From positions 1,477,734-1,541,733 of the forward strand of contig JANPWX010000338.1 in assembly GCA_024734555.1 (NCBI GenBank): 64,000 bases of DNA, in the 5' to 3' direction. Origin of the DNA: Trochalopteron elliotii (taxonomy: Eukaryota; Chordata; Aves; Passeriformes; Leiothrichidae). Positions 1-12,900 of this stretch are shown here, piece by piece (position 1 is the stretch's first letter; each line of letters begins with the position of its first letter). The notes under the pieces are model-generated. The model was not told where the DNA came from. It did no database searches and saw only the letters and a program-made list of their open reading frames with translations. The translations under genes and the position numbers were made by a program.

Positions 1-2660
1 TAACTGGTTTATGATATGTGTCTATATCTGCCCATCTATCACAAATGCACAGTTCACCTCATTTATACTTGGTAATTTATGCACACAAAGCATCATTTTG
101 TTCTACTATTTTTCGTACTACAGCTTGTTTGGGTTTTTTTACTGCAATTGATATTGCATTGCTAATGCTTCAGCAAGTCTCTGTTTACTGTAGCTCTTGG
201 CTGCCTGTGTACAATGGCAGCAGGCACTGGCTTCAGTGCTGTGACATATCTATTTAATTAACCCAGCTGTTCTCTCTACAGTGTGAAGTACCAAGCAACA
301 GTGCCATACTGGAAAGCAGGACTCATAAAACCGAAAAAAATTACAGTGCCACTTGGAAAATGAAACACAAATAAAGTCTGTTTGAAAAAAAATACAGATA
401 AACACATCCCTGTCTGCCTTGACAGGCCTCTGCTATTCAGTTGGCTACTGCACAGTATCACTGAAAATGTTTAGAAGTATCATTTCTTATTTTAAATCCA
501 CCTCCTTCATCTTGAATAAAACTAGCAATTTATCTGCATGCGAACAAAAATGGACTATTTTCTTAAAATAAAAAAAAATTCAACAGCAGGCCTTTCCTGG
601 TGCCAGTGTTCTTTTACCAATGCCTCTGCAGTGTCCATTCTTAAAAGTGTTTCTGCATAAGACATAAAATAGGAACATCTCCCAATGCAAGCTGATACTG
701 TCTTTTCCTTGAAAGCTCATAATATTAAAATCAAACAAATTAGACTGTTTATCAAGCTGTCACTTCGCAGCACGCTGAAGGGAAGGAGGAAAAATAAAGC
801 ATTCACTGAAGTTGAAGATTATGCAGCCATTGCACATGAACAATAAAATAAATATAACCTAGAAAACATCTCCTGCCCGTCATGAGCTGGGCCTCAAAAT
901 GAGTCAGTTGTACCAAAAAAAAAATACTAAAAAGAACAGCACCATACCCAGCTTCTTTGAGACGTGCTGTCCAGACAGACACACTGAATGTGAAAATTAG
1001 TTAATTGCTTTGTAAGAACAGCATCCACTGGAGCTATATCCATATTCAAGGATGCCTCCTGACCATGGCAGCTGGGACAAATGAGACACGGCAGCTTCAA
1101 CCGGTCTCTCCAGTCCTTCAGCAACCTTAGAGAACCTCAGCTCATACCCAGATGGAAATTAACTCAGTTACATCAACTGAGAGACTGCTTGCTCTCCTTA
1201 AGTGCTGTCAGAGGCCTCCTGCATTTTCAGCTGAGAACTGAGGAGGCTGACAGTGGTTCCTGGACTGAGGGCATTTGTGCCATCCATGCCAAGGTACTCA
1301 GCACACGCCATACAGGGTTTTCTTCACCCCACTGCTGAGGAGTGCAGAGCACAGCCCTCTTTAGTGATGTGCCTACTTTGTGGGCACAGCCGTGTCATGG
1401 AGTGAAACCTGGACAATTCATTTCAAAAGCACTTCTAGCCACTGATTCAGGGTAAGGCTACTATGAAAAAATTAACCAAATGCTCTAGAATACAAGCAAT
1501 TCAAACAGATACTGGTACAGTAATACAATCTGAATACAATTTATTGAAGTTTAAAAAAAGTATTGTATTTTCTTTGTTAATGAGAAGATCTGAACTTTGC
1601 AGAATTGCTGTCCTCACAGCAACGACCAGTAACAAGAGAAGGAAAAGCTATCTAACATCATATGGCCTCTTATACTCTTGGCTATTGGAGCTAGAAGAGT
1701 TCCCAGGATTTTAAGTACAGCCCTGGTGTCTACTGTCATTAAAACTATGTAATACAAATACATATCTAGTGTAGTGTTATACACACACTCACATCTATAG
1801 GTAGACAGACAGACAGATAGGAACAAGGTAACTTGCTTGTACAATGAGAGTGGAACAAAAAAAATGGCAAATTTTTACCTACCACACAATCTTGTTTCAC
1901 CTGCTAAAGTCAAGATCCAGGTGAAGAAGTCCTATGCTAGTATTTTATTTTCAGAAGTATCTGAACAACCAGTTTCTTAAAATACTTCACCCAGGGTACC
2001 TATCTAGAAACCTGCAAATTAGGAGAGATGCACCTAAATCTATTTCTGGTGTAAGGTGGAACACGAACCTGGAGGCCAATTAACTGAAAGGAAAAACATT
2101 TCGATTGATGTCGACATTCAAGGCACTCAAGAGACTGCACTCCCTGCAAGTTAAGAGCAGAGAGAAAGAAACAAGCAGAATTCTCTATTAGAAGACCATC
2201 CTACAAATGTAGACCTAGAAATGTACTGACCTTTCCTGTGACCCTTTTAGAAAACTGATTTTTGTGAAGTCTTTGGTTTTGCAAGTACAGCATTTTATTG
2301 CATTTCCCAAACCCACAATATGCCTTGTAGCTCTTCCCTGAAACAAACCAATCTACACAAATATTTCAACCTTATTTTTTTTAATTCTCACAGTTGTTCA
2401 TCACAGTTCACCTTGAGCAGTACCTTCCTGTAATATAACACTGCATGTCCCAATGTCCCTCTCAACTTCTTTGGGACTACCACTACACAACACGTCAGTC
2501 CACTAAATAATGCAATTCAGAATCTCCAGGAAAAGATATATGCAACTTTTATTTTAACCAGACTGACTGACTGGAGTAAAATCTCACTCAGCTATTCAGA
2601 TTGGCACAGCTGCTAACAATGGATACCCCAACTGTTAAATCCTCAAGCTGATCCAGGAGG
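1..2660. other. AT-rich non-coding DNA
   Basis: I see no gene, recognisable repeat family or RNA here. Open frames are short and lack coding character. A slightly GC-richer patch at about 1,050-1,420 has an 85-codon plus-strand frame, but nothing in it resembles a known protein and it has no clear splice sites. Confidence 0.6.
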
Positions 2661-2664
2661 AAAA

Positions 2665-2695
2665 ATCCTACTTCGCCAGTGGGATGAAGTAGGAT
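2665..2695. repeat. Short perfect inverted repeat (10-bp stem)
   Basis: The arms atcctacttc (2,665-2,674) and gaagtaggat (2,686-2,695) are exact reverse complements separated by an 11-base spacer. The stem is too short for a microRNA precursor and no longer pairing extends it, so it is recorded only as a local palindrome. Confidence 0.6.
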
Positions 2696-2699
2696 CATG

Positions 2700-4380
2700 T
2701 TCAACAACACTACTAATTGGTTGCCTTATTCCTACTATTTTGTAGGAGGATATAATGGTGATCCCCCAAACCAAGACACAGGGCAAAGAGCAGCTCCCCA
2801 GAGCTTCCTCCTTTGCCTCCACCAACTATTGTTTATCGTCTTTCAGGACTTGAGAACTTTCTCTTCACAATGGCAAAAATAATACTTTGCCCAAGAATCC
2901 AACCTGGCTGCAAATAATTAGTTTACATAAAGAAACTGGAACGCTTGATTTATGTCAGTACCCTATAGTTAAAACCTACAGTCAAACCAAACCTCTGATT
3001 TGTGTCTGCAATATTTGTCTGCCATCGCAGGGCTGGAAAAAAAACAGTGTAAAAACTTCAGAAAATTACATAACAATAGATTCTATATAGGACAGTTTGT
3101 GACACATACTTCAGCATGAATCATGAGAAACAAAGATGAAAACAAAAACGAAAGCCAGGTTAACAAAACATTCTCATTATCATGACTGAAAATCTGAATC
3201 ACCATGTTTTGTTTTTTTTTTTACTAAAGCAATTCACCCACTTTAGTTGAAAATGGAAGAATCGAAAGAAAAATACTACTCCTGTAAATGCCAGAAAAAA
3301 ATTAATGAAGAAAACATTCAAAAGCAAAAAAAACAGAAAAAGAATACTGAAGATTCTTGCATGCATTCAGAAATCTGCAAGGACAAGCAAAACACTAGCA
3401 CTGAACTGAAATAATCTAGTTTTCTTATTAAGGCATCTTTAACAGTGTGGCAACTAGTTAAAGACCAGTTTTTCATTCAAGATAAGCAACAACACCGTCT
3501 TCAACTTAATTTCACCTTAATTTTAGGTTTTCATCCCATCATTTCCTTGCCTAGGTATTTCAAACATGTTTACCTTCTGCAGCACTGCAGGGAGGTAAAG
3601 CTTCCCTTTCTTGTTAATTTTGTAGTTGTCCTACTTAGCTGCAAACCAAGCACTTGAGGTCCAACTCTAGAGCAAACTCGTGTTACTCTTAGCTCCCTGA
3701 CCCCCATTCAAACCAAACCTACACGAGTATCCTGAATTTTTCTGCTGATGGAAGATTTCATCAGTGAAGAGCCAGGCACCACAGACCATCACCCTTCCTC
3801 ATGTGCTCCATATTTCACCACCCTGATGGAATCAGTAGCAAAGGGGAACTACCAGTGATCACAGTAATTCCTAAGTGGGTCATTGCTGCATTTCAGAGGC
3901 AAGGGCAGTTTTATAGAATATAACTCCTTTGCATTTTGTAGTGGTAGGAAAAGGTACTTTCCTGAGCCCCAAGCCAGGCCAACTGGTTCATCCCATAATT
4001 ACTGTATTGTTATGCAATAACCCACCCCAATTTCACTAGGGTGCCATAAATCAGGCCTCACATTCAGGGAGGCTGTAAAACCATCAGTGGCAGATAGCCT
4101 GTGTCCAGCTATGGTCTAGTGAGAGTGCTCTGAAAAAACTGACAGTAGGAAACTTTACTGCTGTCATCTGCTGCACAAGGCAAGCACAATGTTTGTGATA
4201 CAAGGGGCTGATGTCTACCAGACACCCAGGAGGAAGCTGAGGTGCAACCTTTTGCTGCAGAGGTCTCTCGGCATTCACTTTTATCAGCTCCAGTGCAATA
4301 TTTTCAAAAGCTCCCCAAGGGTGATGTCCTTCAAGCCTTTTCTAGGTATCCAGTCTCAAATTTGATTTTCCTCCTTTTAT
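2700..4380. other. AT-rich non-coding DNA
   Basis: No gene or recognised repeat is seen. The final 300 bases (about 4,084-4,380) may be the decayed downstream part of the retroelement relic that follows on the minus strand, because an open minus frame continues with charged residues, but the resemblance there is too weak to call. Confidence 0.5.
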
Positions 4381-4399
4381 TCTCCCGATTCTTCAAAGA

Positions 4400-4740
4400 T
4401 CATTCCAGAAACCTGATTTGATTAGAAGTCTCTTTTAACGTAAGCAATTCATCCTCACACACGCGGAGCTGTTGATTCACCTTTTCTTTAATTTCATTTT
4501 GCCTGACTTTCATTTGAGCTATCTCAATTTTAACCTCTGTTAAAGCTCCATCTACCTTGTTTACTGTTTCTTTGATTTGAAAGATCTCCTCCATTAAGTC
4601 CTTAAGCGACAACTCTGTGGCCATTTTTGGCTCCAGCTGTTTGTCAGGAGAGGTCAGCCACTGCCTCGGTCTTTTATTTGTCTGGAGCAACATTCAAATT
4701 GTTTTCAGAGCAATTGTTTTCTTCTCATTTCCTGCCATCT
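4400..4740 (-). pseudogene. Decayed LINE ORF1-like coiled-coil sequence (L1/Tx1-like)
   Basis: A minus-strand frame of 97 codons (4,693 down to 4,400) encodes a strongly charged helical protein. About residues 25-90 follow a heptad pattern of L, I, V and M spaced by K, E and Q, beginning near MATELSLKDLMEEIFQIK. A basic tract (K-R-P-R) precedes it, and after the stop codon the sequence continues with an 'NRENKRRK' stretch in another frame. This layout (short basic start, long coiled coil, then an N-R-x-x-(R/K)(R/K) segment leading into the RNA-binding domain) matches ORF1 proteins of L1 and Tx1-like non-LTR retrotransposons, whose trimers coat the element RNA. Stops before and after the block, and frame changes further down, show it is dead. 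The family assignment is by pattern, not by alignment. A host-gene coiled-coil exon is the main alternative, though I see no flanking acceptor and donor to support it. Confidence 0.45.
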
Positions 4741-7700
4741 CTGTTTGAAAATAATAACGAATTACCTCAATTCTAAGGGAGGTTTCATCCTTTACTTCAT
4801 TATCAAGAGCAGGGAGAAAGACTGTTTCAGAGGTTGGCACCCTGCACAAATTTCCTCAAGTCTTGCATGAGGAATAACAGTGCAGGAACAGTTAAAAGTT
4901 ATCTTCTACACACATACAGGATCTAGCAAGAAAGCACTTGAGGCTTCAGAAAATTCACCTTCTTAAAATCCTTAAAAGGCAGGGAAGTATTAGATCTTCG
5001 AAAAAGAGGGCCAGTAGCAAAAATACTTCATTTAAAACTTGCATACTAAACTAAAGTTCCTGGGGTTTTTTTCTTTTTTTTTTTTTTCCCCAGAACTGGT
5101 TAGCAGGATCAGTTCCTTAGTTGGACAGGAAGCCTGGGGCAGCTCTGGAAATAGGTTTCCTGCCTCGATACAGGGTTGCCAGACTATCTTTTCTCCTCTA
5201 AACACATACAAAATGTGCTCAAAGGAACACATCCAACACACAGAAGTGATGAAAGAGTAGCTTTAGACCAGAAAATGGGCTTTCTCAAACAAACCTTTAT
5301 ACTTTGGTCTATTGTTTCATGTCAATAAGGAAGATACAGGGACTTAAGACGTGTATTTAAGTGAACCGGTTGTTTGCTTTTATAAGTATCTTTACCTTAA
5401 ATCATATCCCAGCTGTTACTAAGCCCACCTGAGAATTAGCATGCTGTAGATTAATATTTTTTGCCTTAAAAATCTAGATATTTTTTCATTTGGAGCAAAC
5501 TGTTCCCTTCCCCCTCACATACACAAAAAATGTCACGCTGAGATTCATGCACTGCCCTAAAGACACAAAAACATGTTTTTTGTACTCCCTCCCAGGAGAA
5601 ACATATCCCACCTTTACTGGACAATTCTCTTTAAATGATGTGACTCCTTATCTATAGGAACCCTTCCATGACTGAGTTGAAAGGCTGGATAACTAGCTTA
5701 TATGTGATGCCCTATCTTTAAGGCAGCTAATCTGAAGCGAAAATGAATCTCACACTTACGCACTTTTTCCAAGTGGATCCATTTGTAGTTTTAACATTAA
5801 ATTTCAGCTCCATTAAGGACTGAAGCTGTGTTTTTATTAGAAGTTGCTTTTCTAGCACCACAGAATCTTTACCATATCAAAGAAATGTTTCAGTATTACC
5901 TATAAACTATTTTTGCAATAATTTTATTACTGCAGTGTGACTTTCTTAGACTACAAACCTGTGCTTCCTACAAAATAGAAAGGCAAAGTTAGATTCTTAA
6001 CCTACTAAAGGACACCTAGCCATAACAGACTTAAAAATACATAAGTGATTTACGAAACTCCACAGAATTAACCTAACAGGCAGTTCAGATTTTTTGACCT
6101 TTGACTTCATAGAGGCAAATATTTGCAGAGAGAAGATGGGTTATCACATTGTTACATATATAAACTCAGGCCAATTTCTTTATAAGAATGTAACTCCAAA
6201 TTTGTCTTTTTCCATCCCAAATGAGCATTTTAACACCTCCTACCAGAAGGAGTATCTTGATGTAAAGTCTTAATACATACTCTTAACCAGAATACTATAA
6301 AATTTTTCAGTAGTAATTACAAATCTCTAGAGTGGGAATAGAGTGGAGGGGAATAAAAAGGAACATTAGTGTACATAAAGAAGAGTCACCACTTTTTCTT
6401 TAATCTATAAATAAACTAACAAACAAGGAAATTTTAATACTTTCTTCTTGCATTAGAAAATGAACACACAAATGTTATCTCTCCTGGTGCACTCTATTTG
6501 GTATGTCATAAAACAGAAGACAAGCCAGCTGGGTCTTGAGTCCCATTCTCACTGGGGCCCCTTTTCATTGCCAGAGCAGTGCAAAGCAGCCTCTGTGTCA
6601 AAGAAACCGAGCCCAGATGAATGCATGGCTGAGCACAGTGACTCTGTAGCTGCAGCTATTAGGAGAAATCCAGAACAGGATGTAGGAAAACTGTACAAGC
6701 TGAGTCTAAGGAGACAGAGGCCACATCTGGATGAAAGATTAAATGCAAGTGTTCTATAGACATACAGGACAGAAAAATAAAATTACTGGGACCTTAACAG
6801 AGATGTATCACAGCGACGACACAAAGGATAAACAGCAGCACTATGAGCTATGTTTGCTTACCAAGCAAGGAATGAAACTTCATGAAAAATTATCATTTTA
6901 AATGATCATAATGCTGGGATACAAAACCAGCACATTTGCAGACTGATATTTCTAATCTTTACTTAATGTCCATAGTAGCGATTGTATAAAATAAACCACT
7001 AAAAATTCCAAACCAAGCAAAAAGCCTGATAATTTAACTTCCTAGCTTGGCTTCCAAAGACTAATGCAAAGTTTAGCAGCTGCACAGTCAAATAAATCTT
7101 TCAACTACAGCTTTCTTTTTTTTTTTTTTGAGAAAATGGTAAATATGGTATTTTCCATATTATATACCAGAACTACAGTCACAACCCAAGAATGTAGATC
7201 TTTCAACCATTCATTACAGAAAATATTGCTTGAGGGAAACTGCTTTAAACTGATTTATGTGGTAGACACCCCAGTCAAATTGGACAATGTGGCAGATGGT
7301 AATGGATTTATGCATATTTATGTAGCATGTATTTACTTGTCGACTTTGTTATCCATCTTTTGCCCCTTCCAAAAGTAGATAGCAATTTATAACAACTGTG
7401 ATGCTGTGACTGGCTGACACTCCCTCTGCAGCCCTTTCCTCTGGACAGGCTAAAAAGCAGCATCCTTTGTGCAGCTATTTTAATTGTTTTACAGTTTTAT
7501 TACAAAACATCCTGTCTGTTACACTTGCTTCCTGAGGCTATCATAACAATGTTAGTTGCCACTGCTTAAATCTGCCTCAGGGTATCTGTTTTTACAGTTA
7601 CAATTAAAGTCAGTAAGTAGTTCACCAACATGTTAACATTAATTTGTCTTTTAATTTATTTGACCTTTTAAACTAAGCATGTAGCTCAGTGAGGTAAGGG

Positions 7701-9930
7701 ATGCACAAAGTTCTGCTGCCATTTTTGCAATAAGGTGGTTTTAGGTTCTTTTCCACCAAAACATTCAAGTGTTCAGTTGCAAGTGATTTTATTTATTCTA
7801 AATCTCTTCAGAAAAGGCAAAATATATTTACATTGCATTTAATATGCATGTGTTTTACATAACACTAATACATACACCACCAGTATAATCTTTAAAATTC
7901 ATAGCAGAGCAACTGAGCAATCTGAGAAGTTTCTAAAATCTTGATACACTAAAACTGCTACAACTCTTACAAATCCTTATATTACCAAGGATTGTTTACA
8001 GAACACACCAGAGCTGATGCCAAAACAAAGAACACAAGGAACCAAATTACCAAAAAGCAACAAACTGCTTTGGTTTTGGAAACATTTTCTCCTGCAGACA
8101 TGGCAAATGTAAAAAAAAAAAAGATGTTATCAGTAACTTCTGATGCCCTTTGCTCTCATTGAAATATGTAGCCCTATATCTGCATGCCTTATACTGGTCC
8201 ACAGAATTTGATGCAAGAACACCCAGGGACACATTTCAATATTTAAGAAAACTTATATATGCAAACACCTCTTTAAAAAGTTGTTGTAAATAAATGCAGT
8301 TTCATACTGATCACCCATTAATCTAAAGTATATTTAAGTAAGTCTCCCAAGCTGCAGGAAGAATCCCCAGACAAAATTTCAGGACCACTTTAAGCTAAGT
8401 CTAAGCTATGCTGGCACAGCTTCCCCACGTTTTTGGTAACATGCCCTTTGCCTATGGGCATCATTGTGAGCTGCTGAGTCTATCTAAAACCCTGATAAGA
8501 TGAGAGGGGTACCACCCACATCAAGAGGACTCCCTGGTAAATTAGACGTGGGGGGATGGTGAGGAAAGACTCATCAAATGGTCATTTAGTGTCAAAACCA
8601 TTCAAGCTCAAGCAAGAGGCAGTAGAGAGGGAGGGAAGCTTGGAAAAAAAAAAAAAGGCTAGAAAGGGGAAAAGACCAAATGAAAACAGCCACTACCATC
8701 TAATAAAAAATTAATCCTCATAAAAAAGATAAGAATTCATTCACTCCCTCCTGGTTGATTGAAGCATTTGACTCCTTTTCTCACAAAACTCCCCCATGAC
8801 AACCAAAGCTTTAAACTGTTATTGCCATCTTCCTCCCAAGTTCCCAAACCTCCCTCAGCTGCAAAAGCCCTTACTCAGCTGTGCTCCTAAGCATCTACAA
8901 TCTCCAGCCTCCATTTTTCTGCACCCCGGGCATCATCAACTAACACAAATATTTGCACCAAAATGAGAACAAGAAAAAAAAAAATAAAGGTTTTATTGGA
9001 TGAGGGGAGGAAAAAAAAGGATGTATTACAATACAAGGGATTTAAAAAATATTTAATTTTGGCATCAACAATAGAAATCCATTTTGCATCTATTTGATTC
9101 AATTTTAACATCTGAATAGTAAATTCTCTTCTTAGAGATAGACCATGCCACTAAAACAAACACCTGAATTTAAAAAAACAGCCAGCCAACCAAACCAACC
9201 CAGGCCAGTTATGTATCTTTCTGTTTCCCCTGTGCTGCCAGCAGAACCACCAAGCTGACATGGGATTTAGTGCAGCGAGCTGTGGAAATAAGAAATCAGG
9301 CTGTGCCTCACCTAAGCACTGAGGCCACACAATATGAAGAAAAATGCTACGGCTGGAAGTGGTTGTCGGTCAATTACTCACCCTTTAAAATCCTATTATC
9401 TTCCAATTCTGCCGAGGAAAAAAAGGCACTGCTGAACACAGAAAGGCAGAACAAACACTATCTTTTTAACCAAATGTGTCCAAAAGAGTTTGTCTCTCCA
9501 TATGCTGCCAGTCACCCAGCTGAAAAGCTTAGTTCTGACTGGGTGGCTCACAGCACCAAGCGAAGTTAATGGCATTTTAAGAAGAGAGGTGTATGTGGCA
9601 ATATTTGACTTAAGGCTGTTTAGCACACCGTGGCTACAGAGTAAGCAACAGAGATGAATTCTAGATAAAGCAGATAAAAAGAATGCAAAACCTAGCCAAA
9701 AGAAATACTAATGCTTGCCAGGTAAAACACAAAACTATGTGTCAAGAAGAACACTCAGTAATGAGGCAGCAAGACAGATTCAAAATGTATTTCTAGCAGA
9801 GTGGAGGATCAGCAGTCCTGCCATTACAGAAGCCCACCTGAGTGTCCCCACATCAGTGTACCCTTTTCACACTGCTAAGGGCATAAATTGCAATAGAGTG
9901 AGATTTATCAGATGCCATTCTGTGCTGGAC
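4741..9930. other. AT-rich non-coding DNA with homopolymer tracts
   Basis: No gene is supported. The stretch contains a broken poly-T tract at 5,066-5,087 followed by cccag (an acceptor-like arrangement on the plus strand, without a recognisable exon after it) and poly-T at about 7,116-7,129. The longest frames (about 100 codons at 6,460-6,759, 7,064-7,378 and 9,270-9,569) have no domain or family resemblance and are within what chance gives in AT-rich DNA. Confidence 0.55.
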
Positions 9931-9935
9931 GAAAA

Positions 9936-9985
9936 GAATAAAGCTTTGCTCTGGTTTAAAGAATAAAGCTTTGTTCTGGTTTAAA
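9936..9985. repeat. Tandem duplication, 25 bp x 2
   Basis: The unit gaataaagctttgctctgg plus tttaaa occupies 9,936-9,960 and is repeated at 9,961-9,985 with a single c-to-t difference. Two near-identical head-to-tail copies indicate a recent slippage or local duplication event. Confidence 0.9.
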
Positions 9986-12900
9986 ATGTGACAGATTCTT
10001 TCATAAGTTGACCACCAACAGAATACTTATGCCACAGTCTGAACTCCAAAAATCTTCATAGCACCCCCCCCACCTTCATACTTCTATCTCAACAACAAAA
10101 ACATTTAACATAATTAAAACAGGGCCACTGCAGAGGGATTGAATTTTTCCCTGCCCTTTGGAGACAAGACTATATCACAGACAACCTGAAGGGAAGCAAA
10201 GGAGACTACAGGATCCTGCACAGCTCTGTAGAGCTGGCTGGGCCACAGGACCATGAGAGAAGGAAAACCACTATGGAAAGGTATGTGCTTAAAGCTCCTC
10301 TTCCCTGGCAACAACGGTGTGAGGGATTATTTCCCAGGGACAGAAGCCCTCTGCTGGTCAACGCTTTTTGTAAGATGATTTACAGCAACTAAATGCACAC
10401 AGGTTTTAATTTGTCCCTCGTTTTCCTACGAAAGTAGAGCTGTGAATGAGAAACACAATAACAGATTTCACTTTCCTTTTGAGGAAAAATCGACTAAACA
10501 GAGTACAGCAATCAAAACTTTTTTCATTCTTATTAACTGGGTAACTTCTGTTTTCTTATTTCAAACAAATGCTGTTCAGCCCACAGTTAAACATGCAATC
10601 AGTTCCAAAAAGTTTTCACGATTTAAACAGTGCTGACATCACATATAAACTCAACACCTCTTTCACTGGTCACACAAAAATGACAAGAATTATTCAAATA
10701 AAACATGTTACTAACTTAAGTACTCAACCCTGCAATTTGTTCTCCAGCGCATGTATTTAATATTTAAATGCATTAAATTTTTCAAAATTTTAAATATTTA
10801 ATATTGCTATTACACATCTGAATTGTATTTTAGGTTTTCAAAATTATGTATAAGCATAAAAAAGGCATTACCTCACCTTCCCATGAAACAAGAATACTGG
10901 TCCTTAAAGTAAATCAAATCTAGTTTTCGTTTTGACTGTGAGCAGGCCTCTTAGCTAGTACTGAAATTGGTTAATTTTATTTTTAGGGCTAATTGTATTT
11001 TTGGTACCTGTGCAAAAGTGGAATTATTTTCCTGGGAGGAATACGTAAGTAATGTTTTTAGGTGCATCCCTCAAAGTTCAGCAGAAAGAATTAATTCTTA
11101 ATTTGTTCAAAATATCAAAGGCTTGTTCCAGCCAAAAAAAGAGCCTCTCTAGGCAAGTCAATCTTCGAATACACAGACTTTATCATGCAAACAAATACAC
11201 AAACACACACAGGATTCCTTGTCTCAACACCATTCTACAGCTCTTATTATTTATTTATTGTTATTACTGATGCAGTCAAGAATCAGACTTTACAGTCTAG
11301 TGCTTACTCATGCACCAAGAGCAAAGGTTGATCCTGAACCCATATAATTTTCATTATAAGTTCAGCATTTAGCATGTAACAAAACATTGAAAAAAAAATT
11401 AAATTATCATCTTCATATTCCTTAGTCCAAAGCCCTTAGTCCACAATTTTGCAGTTCAGCGCATTTATGCCTGGCATCTTTAAATGTACCCAGAATAAAG
11501 AAATTAAGGAAAATGTGTACATAAAAGACCTCAAATCAGGTGCAGTCCTACAGATGCAAATTCTGTTACGTGGTGGAAGCAGTATATTTCTAAACCTATA
11601 CCAACAACCAAACAGCAAATCAAAGCAATACAGATCATCTACAAAAGAGACACCTTCTACTAAGAGATCCTTAAAGATTATTTTAAAATCCAGTACAGCA
11701 GAATTCTTAAAAATTAGGCTAATGCCATTGTAAATTAATTACAGAAGAATCCTTCTGTCAAAAAAGGTAGTGACCAGCATGGCACAGCACACCACTTCTG
11801 CACCTGTGTGACCCTAATCAGCTGGTCAGTACCAGACAAGTCACTGCTTGGCTGCCAATGTATACTTTGTATTTCAGTCAAAAACTCACAGTTATCTACC
11901 ATGAGTCAGCAAAATGGAATGTTTATCCAACCAGCTCAAAAATTCTGGCTCACAGGTACCAAAATTTGCCCATGTATCCAAGTTTAGCTAGCAGCTGAAC
12001 CCTTTTTCCACAGAAAAAATATGTGAATGAAAACACAACAGGCTTCTCCTAGAGATTCAGTAGTCTGCCCTCAAGATCTGAATGACCTACAATAAAACAT
12101 CCAGTTCATCACTCTTGTTAACAAATTATTACAGCTGCAGCCAATAGCCTCATTCACGTGCACTGAATTCAAGTTGCTGGTACCTTAAATCTGTTATTTT
12201 CTTATTTCTTAGCATCTAACTCCATAACCCCAGGCAACAGTGCTCTCCTATGTGTTTCCTGACTGATTTTCTAGAATTTTTTTCAATGATAGAGAGAATT
12301 TCTATTAAATTATATTACACTGACAACTACTCACATCTAGAGGAGGACTGATTCTTCAGGCTCAACACTCAGCCTTCTTTGAGGTGATCACAGGGAGAAA
12401 TCACCACTTTGCTGTCCTCCAGACCCCAACCAGATGAGAAAGAAAATGCTCTGTCTCCTTGCAGGACAGAAACAAGTTATGGGTGCCAGCCTAAGATCCA
12501 GGCAGGAATTTTCTCCAGTAGACACAAACTCTTTCTGCCTCTTCAGTCTGAGCTTCCCGCTCCTCCTTTTCCTCAATGCCCCTGGGTGCTCCTGTCCTCC
12601 ACATTCCAGAGAAGGAAATGGACACAAAAGGCCTGTTAAATAGAAGTATCGCACCCACACAGGGTGTGGCTTTACAGAAAAGGGCATTCTCAGACTGTCT
12701 GCAAAAGGACACAATTTCAAAATATCATTTTTCAAGAGAAAAAAAATAGTAATCATAGGACAAATCACAGCCTGTGGAAAGTAACTTGTACCACATCATA
12801 TTCTCTCAAGAATACTCTACATAGCTAACAGAGGAGCTTAAAACTCTAACTGCAACTATAACAACATGTTAATACTTAAAACTCTTTAAACATAGCTCAT

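Noticed and set aside
2665..2695. Possible microRNA hairpin
   Set aside because: The stem is only 10 bp with no extension, far shorter than a pre-microRNA, and no known seed is recognised.
5066..5093. Strong acceptor-like poly-pyrimidine tract ending in cccag on the plus strand
   Set aside because: The following 150 bases are open on both strands but show no donor or family resemblance. A homopolymer T run next to cag is a frequent coincidence.
12388..12768. 126-codon minus-strand frame, the longest without N
   Set aside because: Four other frames of 69-76 codons overlap it on both strands, with no domain or codon pattern favouring any of them. This length is expected by chance in 64 kb.
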